Source: Skeletonema tropicum (Eukaryota > Bacillariophyta > Thalassiosirophyceae > Thalassiosirales > Thalassiosiraceae). From it: 64,000 bases of DNA. The notes under the pieces are model-generated. The model saw only the letters and a program-made list of their open reading frames with translations. It searched no databases and had not been told where the DNA came from. The stretch covers positions 3,100,001 through 3,164,000 of the forward strand of contig CM074131.1 in NCBI GenBank assembly GCA_037178625.1. The letters are read 5' to 3'. This document shows positions 51,725-62,040 of the stretch, one piece after another; position 1 is the first letter of the stretch; each line of letters opens with the position of its first letter. The position numbers and the translations under genes are program-made.

Positions 51725-52501
51725 ATGCCGCCAAAGACTCGTCGCGTCAAACGTAACAAGCAGTGTCTCCAAGATGCAAATAACCTCCTGATGTTGGCAG
51801 AATCGTCGAGGGCAACTGTCACTAATGACAATAGTAATGATCAGACATTCTACTCGTCCACAAAAACGAGACGTCATCCCAATTCACAATCTCTTGAAAT
51901 TGGAAATGACGTCAATTCTATGAAAGAAATGAACACAGTGATTCAGAATATCATTCCAGCCACTTCGCAGTCTCGCTCATCATTCACTTGGAACATTCAC
52001 GCCGACAAGGTTCTAATTGACTATTGTTCGTACTTTCTCAACTCCGATGGATCAATTGGCAACGACAAATGGGCCCCATTGGCGCACGAGCTTGGCACGA
52101 GTGCAGCATCGTGTAGAATGAGATGGCACGTTTTGAAGGGGAGTGCCAGCCAAGCAACGTGGGAGCAGCAGCAACAATATTTGAGGCAAAAACTTCATTT
52201 GTCGGTGCATCAGCAGGATCATCATACCTCTGTGCAGCCCCCCGCAATGCAGCCTACCACCAATGACAATCCTCCACGGGCATTTCAGACGTTGCAATCT
52301 TCTACCGCAGCATCAAGCCATCAGCACCAGTATCTTCGTGAGGAAGTAGAATATTTCAATCCAGAATTTGATGCCTATTTGCAGAAAATACTTTGGGAAG
52401 ATGATGATTTTGTTCGTGCAGTTGACGCAATCTATCAAGAAGAAGAAGAAGAAGAGGAATTCAATAATTTGTTCGAATCGCCCGTGTGTGTTGAAATTTA
52501 G
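51725..52501 (+). CDS. Myb/SANT-like DNA-binding protein (258 aa)
   Basis: Residues about 80-140 read FTWNIHADKVLIDYCSYF...KWAPLAHELGTSAASCRMRWHVL, a single Myb/SANT-type helix-turn-helix with W/F...W...W spacing. Basic N-terminus (PPKTRRVKRNKQ), Gln/His-rich middle and a very acidic end with a run of nine Glu, so possibly a transcriptional regulator. It shares a 229-bp divergent promoter with the TTLL gene. Single exon. Confidence 0.72.
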   Translation: MPPKTRRVKRNKQCLQDANNLLMLAESSRATVTNDNSNDQTFYSSTKTRRHPNSQSLEIGNDVNSMKEMNTVIQNIIPATSQSRSSFTWNIHADKVLIDYCSYFLNSDGSIGNDKWAPLAHELGTSAASCRMRWHVLKGSASQATWEQQQQYLRQKLHLSVHQQDHHTSVQPPAMQPTTNDNPPRAFQTLQSSTAASSHQHQYLREEVEYFNPEFDAYLQKILWEDDDFVRAVDAIYQEEEEEEEFNNLFESPVCVEI

Positions 52502-52657
52502 GTAGGCGGGGAGCGATGTTCATCAAATTTGTGGATTTTATCTTACATGGGTTGTGATGATCATCTGCCATTTGCCGATAAAGTAAATTGCCAATCCTTG
52601 TTGAACGCTAAATGATGATTGCTTTTTGTATTGTTGGTATTGAGAAACCAAAGCTTA

Positions 52658-53496
52658 TTACTCGTCCCCCGAAAGAACCGAACGAAGCATCCGCCTTGCC
52701 GTGGCACGTCCATACGGCACATAAGATAAAGTATACCACAAACTAGCACTCATTTGTACCAGCAATAACAACACCAAAACTCCCATCTTGGCTGGCGCCG
52801 GTAGTGGAATGAAGCAAACCACAATTGAAGTGCTCAGTGTGGACAAATAAATAATGGATGTCGTTCGTCGTTTCTCGTCAAACATGTTCTTAAATTGTCT
52901 CTTTGGTCCCGAGAGGAATGTCGAAGATAGCAATGATAGTAAATTACCCGAAGTATAAAGGAAGACAAAGGGGGCAGGATTCCCCTCGACCAATTTGAAG
53001 ATGAGTTTGAGTGATACGAAACTCATTAGGTAACCAGCCGTAAAGCAGATTGCAAATCCCATTACTCTCTGTGTAGAATGAGCGTACATCCACAAATGTG
53101 AGAACATCCTGACTAACTAGACTGATGTATTCATTGAAGCACAACCAAACTCACCTGCTGATACGTCATCTGCGGACAATACTCACTAACCTCCTCCACA
53201 AAACTACTGCTAACACTTTGCTCCTCCTCATCCACCCCCTCATTTTCGGCAGGTGGCAACCCTAACCCTCCCCTTACACTATTGGAAGCCTTTCCCATAT
53301 TTTCTCTCATGGAACCTCCTGCGGCGGTGGCTGATTCTTTTAGTTGTTGGAACATGTTGCTAAATTTGTTGCTGTTGCTTGCGTTTGGGTTGTTGTTGTC
53401 GCTCTGGTTGTTGTTTTGAAAGGCGGAAATTGGGGGAGCTGCGCTGCTAGAATGGTCCTGATGATCGTCGTTAAGGAGGCGAGTGTATCGGCTCAT
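52658..53496 (-). CDS. SFT2: SFT2-family vesicle transport protein (250 aa)
   Basis: Exons 53155-53496 and 52658-53068 with an 86-bp intron (CAG|GTGAGT ... ACACAG|AGA). The cytosolic N-terminus is Asn/Ser-rich. After the intron comes RVMGFAICFTAGYLMSFVSL, the first of four closely spaced membrane segments, then FVFLYTSGNLLSLLSS, FLSGPKRQFKNMF and two more segments, as in SFT2/GOT1 proteins. SFT2 is a Golgi membrane protein that helps fusion of endosome-derived vesicles with the late Golgi. It complements the TRAPPC9 gene in the same window functionally but is not linked in an operon. Confidence 0.85.
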
Positions 53497-53755
53497 GGAC
53501 TATGTTGTGATGTGCTTGCTTTGCTCTAGCTATTGTATTGGTTAGATGTGATGCTAGAGGCGCGGGCGGACGCAAAAGATATAGTGAGAAATTCGACATG
53601 GTGCGCGTTGTTCCAAACTCAAATTTGCGCGCCACCTTCTCTTTCCCGCAAAACTTGGTCTTTCGCGGACTTTTTGACTCAAAGTGAAGTGAAATCTTTT
53701 CGACGATGACACTACTTCTTACTACATACTTCTTCATCAGTTCACTGCAGCAACC

Positions 53756-54790
53756 ATGATGAAACTGATCTCCGCTGTCGTCCTTCTCGCTACCAGCGGG
53801 GTAGATGCCTTTCTCACTTCGCCTAGGTTGGCGCCGACGCCACAACATGTTCAGCGATCATCTCCATCATTTCAGTCAAAAGTAACTAACAGCAACAAGG
53901 TCAGAAGTAATGCTGCTGCTGTTATCAAAGCTTCATCGGTTGGACCACTGATGTTATCATCTTCTGGAGAAGACTTTTGCAAAATTCAAGGCCGTAAAAA
54001 GCGTGTCACTATGGGCTACAGAGCAATGACTGCACTGTACATTGCTGTGTTTTTATACTCCGCTTCCAAATCAATCGCGCCCAATACCCTACTTGCCATT
54101 ACAAGTTATGTAGCCATGCCAGCGGGCTTGTCGTACATTTTGATTTCCGCCGCAAAACACGATCGTTTGGGAAGTGATACGTACAAGCGTATCAATTTGT
54201 CGCTATTGGAATATGCCCTACTGGGCCTTTCTGTCATCAAGTTGAGTGGTGGGGGCAATCCAATCTTGAAGGTTGCGTATGTCATCACGCTCATCAATAC
54301 AATCAAAGGATATGCCTACGGTGTGTTGGGATTGGATAAGAAGAGTGGTTCTGACACCTTGCTTCAAGATTTCATCAAGGGTACAAAGAGTACCATCAAA
54401 GGTATCTGTTCTGATCCAAAGAATATGAAATCATTTGGATATTGGTCTGCTACTTTGATGGTTATAACAATGAAGTTATTGAAGCTCAAAGAAATAGTCC
54501 TTGCAGTGCAATCAGGAGTTGCTTCTAAAGATATAGCCATGTCACTTGCTCGTTTCAACCGGCTATCATTATTGGCGTTAATGATATACACACTTAAGGA
54601 TGCAGCTGATCGGGACAGGTTGACTGGAACTACGTTCATCCAGCTCAACTATCTATGCGCGTTAGTATTGGGAATTGTTGGTTTCCTTGGTGGTGGAGTG
54701 ATGACACCTTTGGGTGGTGCTAATGTTGCATTTGCAGCCTTCTTTGCTGCAAATGGGCTTTCTTCTTATTTCAAAAAATCCGTGCTATAA
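53756..54790 (+). CDS. Plastid-targeted multi-pass membrane protein, unknown function (344 aa)
   Basis: The presequence MMKLISAVVLLATSGVDAFLTSPR has a signal peptide followed by a cleavage motif of the ASAF type (DA|F), the rule for import into secondary red plastids. A Ser-rich transit-like stretch follows. The rest (about residues 90-340) holds five to seven hydrophobic segments, for example ALYIAVFLYSASKS, TSYVAMPAGLSYILISA, LCALVLGIVGFLGGGV and ANVAFAAFFAANGL. No family recognised. The start is 260 bp from the divergent SFT2 gene. Confidence 0.72.
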   Translation: MMKLISAVVLLATSGVDAFLTSPRLAPTPQHVQRSSPSFQSKVTNSNKVRSNAAAVIKASSVGPLMLSSSGEDFCKIQGRKKRVTMGYRAMTALYIAVFLYSASKSIAPNTLLAITSYVAMPAGLSYILISAAKHDRLGSDTYKRINLSLLEYALLGLSVIKLSGGGNPILKVAYVITLINTIKGYAYGVLGLDKKSGSDTLLQDFIKGTKSTIKGICSDPKNMKSFGYWSATLMVITMKLLKLKEIVLAVQSGVASKDIAMSLARFNRLSLLALMIYTLKDAADRDRLTGTTFIQLNYLCALVLGIVGFLGGGVMTPLGGANVAFAAFFAANGLSSYFKKSVL

Positions 54791-54980
54791 ATGTAACAAC
54801 CTTCTACTCTTTCTACAGTAGATCTCTTGTATGTAAGTGAACAAACACTATCAAAACTGACGAAGGTGAAGCTCTACAGTGCATGCTCATCATCAAAAGA
54901 TAGGAGCACCAGTATCTACCTGGTACATAGTCCATTCAATCGACCAAAAGGCTCGAGTCCACACAGCAAAACGCAAAAAA

Positions 54981-55004
54981 TGCTTTGTCTGTGAATCGAA
55001 CACA

Positions 55005-55046
<42 letters not shown>

Positions 55047-55053
55047 ACAAAGC
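54981..55053 (-). tRNA. trnF-GAA: tRNA-Phe (GAA)
   Basis: On the minus strand, GCTTTGT acceptor pairs with ACAAAGC; the D-arm has GCTC...GAGC; the anticodon stem TCAGA/TCTGA carries loop CTGAAGA with anticodon GAA; the T-arm is CTGTG-TTCGATT-CACAG. All stems pair and no intron is present. CCA is not encoded. A run of six T follows the 3' end, a normal RNA polymerase III terminator. Confidence 0.96.
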
Positions 55054-55243
55054 TTCTTGCCGTGAAGGCGCAGCAATTATTATAATTACATCATAGCGCG
55101 GCCCGTTGCTACATGTCCCTCCATAGCCCTCCATCTTCTCTTCTTTAGAGATACCAGACTAAGTACAGCAGACTACGCACGAAGCACGAAGCAGCGAGGA
55201 CCATGGTGAATTAACCACCTATGAAGTTGTTATCTTCACGCTA

Positions 55244-56641
55244 TTGTCCCTTCTGTTGACCTGCCAAACAGCAGCAGCCCTGTCGTCTAGCCCATTACCA
55301 TCTCAAGCAGCTAACATGTATGATCCAAACGATTTGAAGCCCATTCTAAGCCACGCTTTACAAGGAATCATTTCATACGAGCACGTAGGTGACAATGTGA
55401 AGCAAGCTAACGCCGAAGGATCTCGCATCTTATCAAGGCACTCAAGCTCACTTTCTGAGACAGATGGTGATGATTGTGACGCAGATACCATTCTAGAGAC
55501 GGAGTTATTCCTCAAACGCGTTGCAGCCAAGGCCTACACGCACAAGTCTTGGACTGACATGCGTCGTACGCTGGTGTATGCCCGAACCGAAGTTAGATTT
55601 TACAATGAAATCGTCCCCTTGCTACTTGCATCCAATGATGATTTGTTACGCCGTCAAATCCCAAAGTGTCATCATGCAAGGTATGATCTGTCGGGATTGA
55701 TCGACGAGGATTCTCCAACCACCGATGCCAGCCAATCCTCCCCACTGCCAGAAAATGAAGAGCAAAAAAATGCTCTTTTGGAAACAAAGGGTGGACACAT
55801 GCTGCTAGAATCACTTTCGCCATCTCACGGGTATTATCAAGACTCACCAATCACCCGGCAACAATCTCTAGCATGCCTACAGGCAGTGGCAGAGTTACAT
55901 GCGTCTGCATGGGGAGACAAACCATTGCTAAAACAAATCAATGATAGACTATCGAGCGCTGGAGGATCATATCACCTACAGTTCCGAAATCCGAAAGAGT
56001 TGCAAAATATGGTTGCATCATGGGATACGTTCCGTGGGAATTTCCTTGGTTTGAATGAAAAGACAAAGATTCTTGAGAAGGAAAGTGTGGTGAGGTTGGG
56101 ACAGCGTGTTTATGACATGGCCGAATATGTATCTAAAGAGTTGACTCCAAAATGGGATGACGAATATGCTACACTGGTCCATGGGGACTATAAGTCGATG
56201 AACGTATTCTTGCCATCCGATGATTCCGAAGACAAGCTACCCAAGATGATTGACTTTAGCTGCGCTGGAATAGGCTACGGTATTTCTGACGTGGGCATGC
56301 ACATTTGTCATGCAAATCTTGCTGAAGATCTAGAAAATGGCGGTGAAGAGGGGTTGCTGGAGGGATATTTGACAGCATTGGAGGAAGCCGTTAGTCGAAG
56401 AACGGGCGAAAGCTGGAAATACCCGAGAGATGTTGCAATGCGGCATTATCAACTTGCTTGTATCGATTACCTTCGGTTTATCCTTGGGCGATTCTGGAGA
56501 ACTGCAACACCTGAGAGTTTTGAGAAGAAGAAAGCAAGTAAGAACACCACACTGATTAATCGAAATGTTGATGCAGCCATGGCGTTCATCGAAAAGGTCG
56601 ATAAATACTTGGAAGTGTTTGAGCAAGAGATCAAGGCGTAG
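55244..56641 (+). CDS. APH/choline-kinase-like phosphotransferase, EcKinase-type (about 465 aa)
   Basis: The kinase-like fold shows TLVHGDYKSMNVFL near residue 311 (catalytic H-G-D...N) and MIDFSCAGIGYGISDVG near 335 (the D-F metal-binding motif), as in CHK/EcKinase-like small-molecule kinases. The substrate is unknown. A hydrophobic stretch at the start (LLSLLLTCQTAAALSS) looks like a signal peptide, but no ATG is in frame with it. An ATG at 55221 is in another frame, so either an indel, an upstream exon (an AAACAG acceptor precedes the AGC codons) or a start at the Met at 55316 must be assumed. Convergent with the SET gene, 45 bp apart. Confidence 0.75.
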   Translation: MSLLLTCQTAAALSSSPLPSQAANMYDPNDLKPILSHALQGIISYEHVGDNVKQANAEGSRILSRHSSSLSETDGDDCDADTILETELFLKRVAAKAYTHKSWTDMRRTLVYARTEVRFYNEIVPLLLASNDDLLRRQIPKCHHARYDLSGLIDEDSPTTDASQSSPLPENEEQKNALLETKGGHMLLESLSPSHGYYQDSPITRQQSLACLQAVAELHASAWGDKPLLKQINDRLSSAGGSYHLQFRNPKELQNMVASWDTFRGNFLGLNEKTKILEKESVVRLGQRVYDMAEYVSKELTPKWDDEYATLVHGDYKSMNVFLPSDDSEDKLPKMIDFSCAGIGYGISDVGMHICHANLAEDLENGGEEGLLEGYLTALEEAVSRRTGESWKYPRDVAMRHYQLACIDYLRFILGRFWRTATPESFEKKKASKNTTLINRNVDAAMAFIEKVDKYLEVFEQEIKA

Positions 56642-56686
56642 GTCACTTTTTTAATGAAGTTTTATACTTATCATATGTATCGATCT

Positions 56687-59011
56687 TTATGACATCCTGG
56701 AAATGACATCAATCTTTCCTTTCTGCTGGCAAAGTGTTGCCAACTTGACTTTGGGCTTTGTTTTTCCCCTCTTCCGAGCCAAATCCATCCAGTATCTGGA
56801 AGAATAATCTCCACCTATGCGTGCGTTGCGCCACAGAAAGATTCTGTTCTCCTGCGCTTCTTGGCGGTAGCATTCATTCGGGCCGGCTGCAACAGCTTCC
56901 GCTTTTTCCTTATCTTCTCCTGGCACAAATGGGCCGGTAAGATTCAATCTCTCCTTTTCTGATGCTTGCAGATCTAGAAGAAATTGTTTATCACGTTTGA
57001 TCCTAGCTTTTGCCTCGGCTAAAAGCTGCTTCTTTGTTTTCTTTTGCAAATCATCTTCTTCTCCGTTCTTCCCTCCTTTCATGGTCCCTCGGCAATTGGT
57101 AGCACCACATCGACAAGTAAACTTGTCGCCATCTTTGGTGTCAAATTGATAATCATAGGATAGAAACCCGCCAGGAGGAACATCCTTGATGCACACAATA
57201 GCCACACGAATATGACCAGACACATTTGTCGGCACCAACTTACAGTTTGGATCGCAACTATGGTTGATGAAACGCGCCATGTTTGCTACCTCACGAGCAT
57301 CGATGTACCAGCCAGGTTCGAGATGCATGACGTAAAAGTTTGGGTCATTAGGGTGGTCTCTAGACCAAGCCTTCAAACGCTCCTCCTTCTCCTTGTCATC
57401 AATAATTTCGCCGGCATATTCTTGAACCAAATCACCTCGTTTGACCCCGTTGACTGTGATAAGACCCCATCCTTTTCCATGCTCGCGCATTGGTCTACAC
57501 TTTGCAAATTGCCGCTTGCTCATACCACGATTGCCACAATTAGGTCCACAATTACAATTCCAGTATGGATTCTTGGATCCTGATTTGAGATTTTCATCAC
57601 CAACACATTCGGTGTAGCTCAGCCGATTCAAGCACGCCTCGTCGCATGACTTTACACCATCATCTGCGACTGGCACGCATTTGCAACATTCGTCGTTTGG
57701 CGGGTGACGTTTCGGCCTGTTCTTTGGATCGTAGCGATTGACATTCACATGAGTATACGCTGGGGGCTTTGAATGGACCTCATCCTTGAAATCGCTAGGG
57801 AGACAGTAATGGTAATGGTGCTTCTTCCTTCGCTTTCCATCTTCATTGTCGGCATCATCTCGTAAATAATCTGCCAATTGTTCTTCCTCTAGCGTGACAA
57901 AGGATCCAACTACCCCGGGGAAGAATGGATTTTCCTCCTCTGGAACATTATTATCTTCGTCATCACTGCCAACAAACTCTCCTCTCGCTTCAGCAGCCGC
58001 TCGCAATTCTTCCCTTCTCTTCAATTTATCAATCCTTTTCTGAGCATTGGCTTCTACCTTTGCCTGAAACGAGTGTTCTGCATCAAGATACGGCAACTTG
58101 GACGTATGCGCATGTTCATGACACAACATTGCCAGCTCATGAAATCTACAGCTGGGGGGCATACACGTGATATGAAATGCGATAGGACAATCGAGGCATC
58201 GGAAGAGCTTCTCTTTCTTTGAGCCCCACATGGCTGAAAATGATCCATCATTTTTGATTTTACGTTTCCTTCCTCCTCGTTTGTTGCCCTTCTTCTTCTT
58301 GCCGGAAATCGATTCTGCTGCTTCAACCTCATCGTCCATTTTGGGCGGGGGAATGTCATCTGCGCAGGTCCAACACTGATGTGCAGGGCATCTGAATTTT
58401 GGTCTGCTTCTGATTTTTGTATGCATGTCAACATCCATAACATTATCATTGCTGCAATCTTTCTTTTCCTCCCCTCCACTTTCTGACGAGTATTCTCCTT
58501 TCACCACAACTTCCTCCTCAACAATATCCACTTGAACATTATACATGTCTAAACAATTTTGATGATAGAATAATCCACAGCCCTTCACATCGCAACAAAA
58601 CACGTCAACATCATCTTCTCCGTATTCTTTGCACACAGTGCATTGATGTCTATTTTGAAGGCAATCCCCACATAGCCACGGAACATCTTCCGGTGGTAGT
58701 GCAAGTAGATTGGCACAAGGAGGGTGAAAAGGTCGATTGCACTTGCCATCGCACATTATGAGAGGGGCATTAGGATCGTCTATGCACTCAGCCTCTCGAC
58801 ATTCCGTGCAGATCCAGATAAAGTCGAGGTCCTTTTCTTCATCATTTTCCTTTTTTGTCTTTTTTGTTTCCTTTTTGGCTGCTGCAGTACAACATGGTGG
58901 TGGTGGATTTTCAGGCTGCATATCTTTCTGTGCATCGATGCCACTGTTGGAATCATTTTTCAGCGGAGGTAATAATGAGGCGGAATGCCCTATCTCTGCA
59001 GCTGCCTCCAT
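56687..59011 (-). CDS. PHD-AWS-SET histone lysine methyltransferase (774 aa), NSD/ASH1/SETD2-like
   Basis: Single exon. Two N-terminal PHD-type zinc modules (CTECREAECIDDPNAPLIMC... near 65-115; CTVCKEYGEDDVDVFCC... near 120-165) and a further Cys/His-rich region (RCPAHQCWTC, RCLDCPIAFHITC) up to about 310. An AWS Cys cluster at about 440-495, then SET at about 505-625 with GWGL, EYAGEII, RFINHSCDPNC and YDYQF. Post-SET CRCGATNCRG near 635. AWS plus post-SET points to the H3K36 methyltransferase group; NSD proteins share the PHD-SET order. Nuclear. Confidence 0.88.
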   Translation of the reverse strand: MEAAAEIGHSASLLPPLKNDSNSGIDAQKDMQPENPPPPCCTAAAKKETKKTKKENDEEKDLDFIWICTECREAECIDDPNAPLIMCDGKCNRPFHPPCANLLALPPEDVPWLCGDCLQNRHQCTVCKEYGEDDVDVFCCDVKGCGLFYHQNCLDMYNVQVDIVEEEVVVKGEYSSESGGEEKKDCSNDNVMDVDMHTKIRSRPKFRCPAHQCWTCADDIPPPKMDDEVEAAESISGKKKKGNKRGGRKRKIKNDGSFSAMWGSKKEKLFRCLDCPIAFHITCMPPSCRFHELAMLCHEHAHTSKLPYLDAEHSFQAKVEANAQKRIDKLKRREELRAAAEARGEFVGSDDEDNNVPEEENPFFPGVVGSFVTLEEEQLADYLRDDADNEDGKRRKKHHYHYCLPSDFKDEVHSKPPAYTHVNVNRYDPKNRPKRHPPNDECCKCVPVADDGVKSCDEACLNRLSYTECVGDENLKSGSKNPYWNCNCGPNCGNRGMSKRQFAKCRPMREHGKGWGLITVNGVKRGDLVQEYAGEIIDDKEKEERLKAWSRDHPNDPNFYVMHLEPGWYIDAREVANMARFINHSCDPNCKLVPTNVSGHIRVAIVCIKDVPPGGFLSYDYQFDTKDGDKFTCRCGATNCRGTMKGGKNGEEDDLQKKTKKQLLAEAKARIKRDKQFLLDLQASEKERLNLTGPFVPGEDKEKAEAVAAGPNECYRQEAQENRIFLWRNARIGGDYSSRYWMDLARKRGKTKPKVKLATLCQQKGKIDVISRMS

Positions 59012-59198
59012 GATGTTGTCTTCTATCTGAATGTGAAGGTGTGTTTCCTACACACAAACATATCCGACGGTAATAATTGACATGGACCTGCCTCTTGCAT
59101 GGTCTTCGGCTTCTGTCATTGTTGCTGGCAGTACGGTAAGGTGCGGTCCGAGCAAAATTGCATCGTACGTATCTAAATAATGAGAGGAGCTAAGTCGT

Positions 59199-59233
59199 TC
59201 GGTCGGTCGGTCGGTCGGTCGGTCGGTCGGTCG
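59199..59233. repeat. (TCGG)n microsatellite
   Basis: At least eight perfect TCGG units. Confidence 0.95.
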
Positions 59234-59276
59234 TTCTGTCCGGGCCCTTTGGCGTGTCCTTTGGCCTTCACGGGCA

Positions 59277-59551
59277 TTTTCGATCGACTCTTTCTTTGAT
59301 TGGCTTGATTTGACCCCTTGCCCCCCCCGTTTTTAGAATTTTCGATTGACTCTTTCTTTGATTGGCTTAGATTTGATTGTTCAGGGGGGGACACCCCCCC
59401 TTGCCCCCCCCCGTTTTTAGAATTTTCGATTGACTCTTTCTTTGATTGGCTTAGATTTGATTGTTCAGGGGGGACACCCCCCCTTGCCCCCCGTTTTTAG
59501 AATTTTCGATTGACTCTTTCTTTGATTGATTGGCTTAGATTTGATTGTTCC
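59277..59551. repeat. Tandem repeat, 62-84-bp unit, four copies
   Basis: Units begin TTTTCGATYGACTCTTTCTTTGATTGGCTT at 59277, 59339, 59423 and 59503, separated by G- and C-runs (CCCCCCCC and GGGGGG) of variable length. The opposed G and C runs could form strong secondary structure. No gene. Confidence 0.85.
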
Positions 59552-62040
59552 CCGCGCAGCGGCTAGACGAGCGTCAGCGAGGCTAGTCATTTTGATAGCC
59601 GCTACCGTGTCGATTTGATTAGGTTATCCCCTATTTGATTTTGGTAGAAGAAAAATCTAGATATGCAATGCAAGAAAGGCTGTTTTGGGTGATCCCCTAA
59701 AAACGGCATGATATGAGTGGTCTGTCTGCGACACGCAGCCCTTCTTTTTATTGCCCTGGGACGCGGACTGTGTGCCCTGCTCTGCCCTGGGTGCGAGGTG
59801 GTACTTAAATGTCACAGCTGATAGCCTGTGCGAACTGCAAATATTCAGCCTGGCTAACTGGCATCAGCTGCGAAAGAGTGACACATAGGAATAGTCTAAC
59901 TGAGGTAAACTGAGCGTTTGTAAATATACACGGGGTTACGCCACTTAATCTCGACTAAATTAGAAAAATATTGAGACACCTACCTGACTTCGAAAAGTTC
60001 CGTCACCCCACGCAAAAATCACACACAATGGCACAAACTTCAAAAAAATCCTCAACCATAGACACTATACAGCGGAGAACATCTCCTACCATTACACCAG
60101 TACATGGCAAACCCTCCGCGTTTTTTTACAGTAGCTTCATCATATACCACCCGACCCCTGCGCAGAAAACGCGGAGCATTGGTTACGATGTATTCCTTCA
60201 ATAAAAAGTTTCGTGCGCGAAGTTTCCTAATGAAACATTGCCGTTCATGTCGGAGGGAGAGTCATGCCGGTGCTTAACCCATGGAGACATAAAGCATGAT
60301 CCTTGTAGCCCACCAATCGAGTGTATATATCCATAGGGAGGCGTGGGTGTCTTAGTGTACCGATGTTTCGGCCGGTAACACCATCCTCAACGTCGTAACT
60401 CGATGTCCATCAATGGTTCATTTTTATCTTTGGCCCTACTGCAATAAGGAGTGACAATAACACCAATGAAGGCAACCAACACTCTCCATCGACTCTAATA
60501 TGGTGATAGACGATTAATTGACCCTTGGAGTGGAATGGAAGCTCTTATGACATCATTTTGATGATACAAAAAATGTACATGTTTTTCGTCTCTGTCGAAC
60601 GCAACAACTAACCGAAAGCTAATGGAAACGGGATGCATATCGATCAAACAAGCATCAGCTTATTATTATTATGATAGTAAACATCCTTGGGAGCGATAAT
60701 AACAATGAGTTCTGAGGAAATACTTGTTTGTTCAGTAAAACTCATTGCATATTTAGCCTACATCAAAACCAACATACATAACACTGTCTCCCATGTGTTA
60801 TAATCACTATAAAGCATCATCCACTTGTCGAAGTATTCGAATATACGCATACGATCAATTGGTATATAAATTACCACTCATTTGATGTTATCGGTCCTTC
60901 ACGATGTTGATTTCAGCATTGCGTTTAAGGAGCAAATAATAGATTCTGTCTAACTTGTGAAATGTGGTTGATTATCGATTAGATAATGGGTTTGGACTAC
61001 CCAAGGATAAATAGACGCCCAATGTATATATAACATTGATGTGGTGAAAGGATATCCTCTCTTTTGTAACATATCATTGCCGAAACGTCCATAGGAGGGG
61101 TGAATGGAGGTGAAAGTGGTAAATTTTATGCCGTCGATGGCGACGTTATTTTATTCATTTACGGTGGATCGACTGAGTTTTCCTGGCTTGGGCGCGTATA
61201 AGATGATTTATGCGACTGATCAAGCCGAGTATTCTAGGCGTATTCAATATGCACGCTTAACTGTGGCCACAGGAGTGGAGGACATCATGGTGACGGTGTA
61301 AAAGGTGTGGTGGATGATGGATTTTTTGCGTTTCTCGTTCCATCTCAAAATTACGCGGGAAGGCCAAACGTAACCCCGTGATATATAAAGGGTGAGTTTC
61401 AGTTGTGAAAGGGGGCTACTTAAAGGTTGCAACCGACTTCTATTTTGGTTGAATAATTATAGCTTAGGTATCTACCTACTTATCTCTCGTAAAAAGAGGG
61501 CTTAAAATACCCGCCCGCGTTCAATGTTATTCCAAAAAAAAGATGGTAGAAATCAACTCCGGTTGATGGCAACGCTAATAGTATTAGCTTTTTGTTGACG
61601 GAGCAGCAAAATTCGTTGCATCTTCTTTTGTCGGGCTCTTCGTTCAGCTTGTCTAGCCCCGGAAGGTGAGCGAATCGGGCAGCTGTTATTTTGGTTATTT
61701 CTCTGCTCTAACAGTTACGGGATGTCATTGTCATGGTATAATCATCATTACTTATGCTTATGCATGGTATAATCATCATTACTTATGATTAATATATAAT
61801 ACTTATTTAAGGCCTCTCCCCTCTCCTCGGCCTCAGCATTGGGTGAGGGGATGCAGTGGGGGCGGCGGGCTACTTTTATAGAGAGCTGTGCCTAATGGTA
61901 CAAACCTCGTTCTCGCTTTGATGTTTATTTTTATTTTTACATGATGACGCTGTCGTTCGTCTGCAAAAGTTTCATGTCGCTCATCTGATTGCTCCTCTCT
62001 TTTTTTGCATTAGACAAAATCCCTCTATTTATCAAACTAG
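59552..62040. other. 2.5-kb repeat-rich intergenic stretch
   Basis: No gene recognised. 61020-61320 is a diverged, inverted relative of 28888-29190 (for example the shared GGCATAAAATTTACCACTTT / GTCGCCATCGACGGC block), so a dispersed repeat. A 27-bp phrase ATGGTATAATCATCATTACTTATG is duplicated at about 61733 and 61764. Confidence 0.5.
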
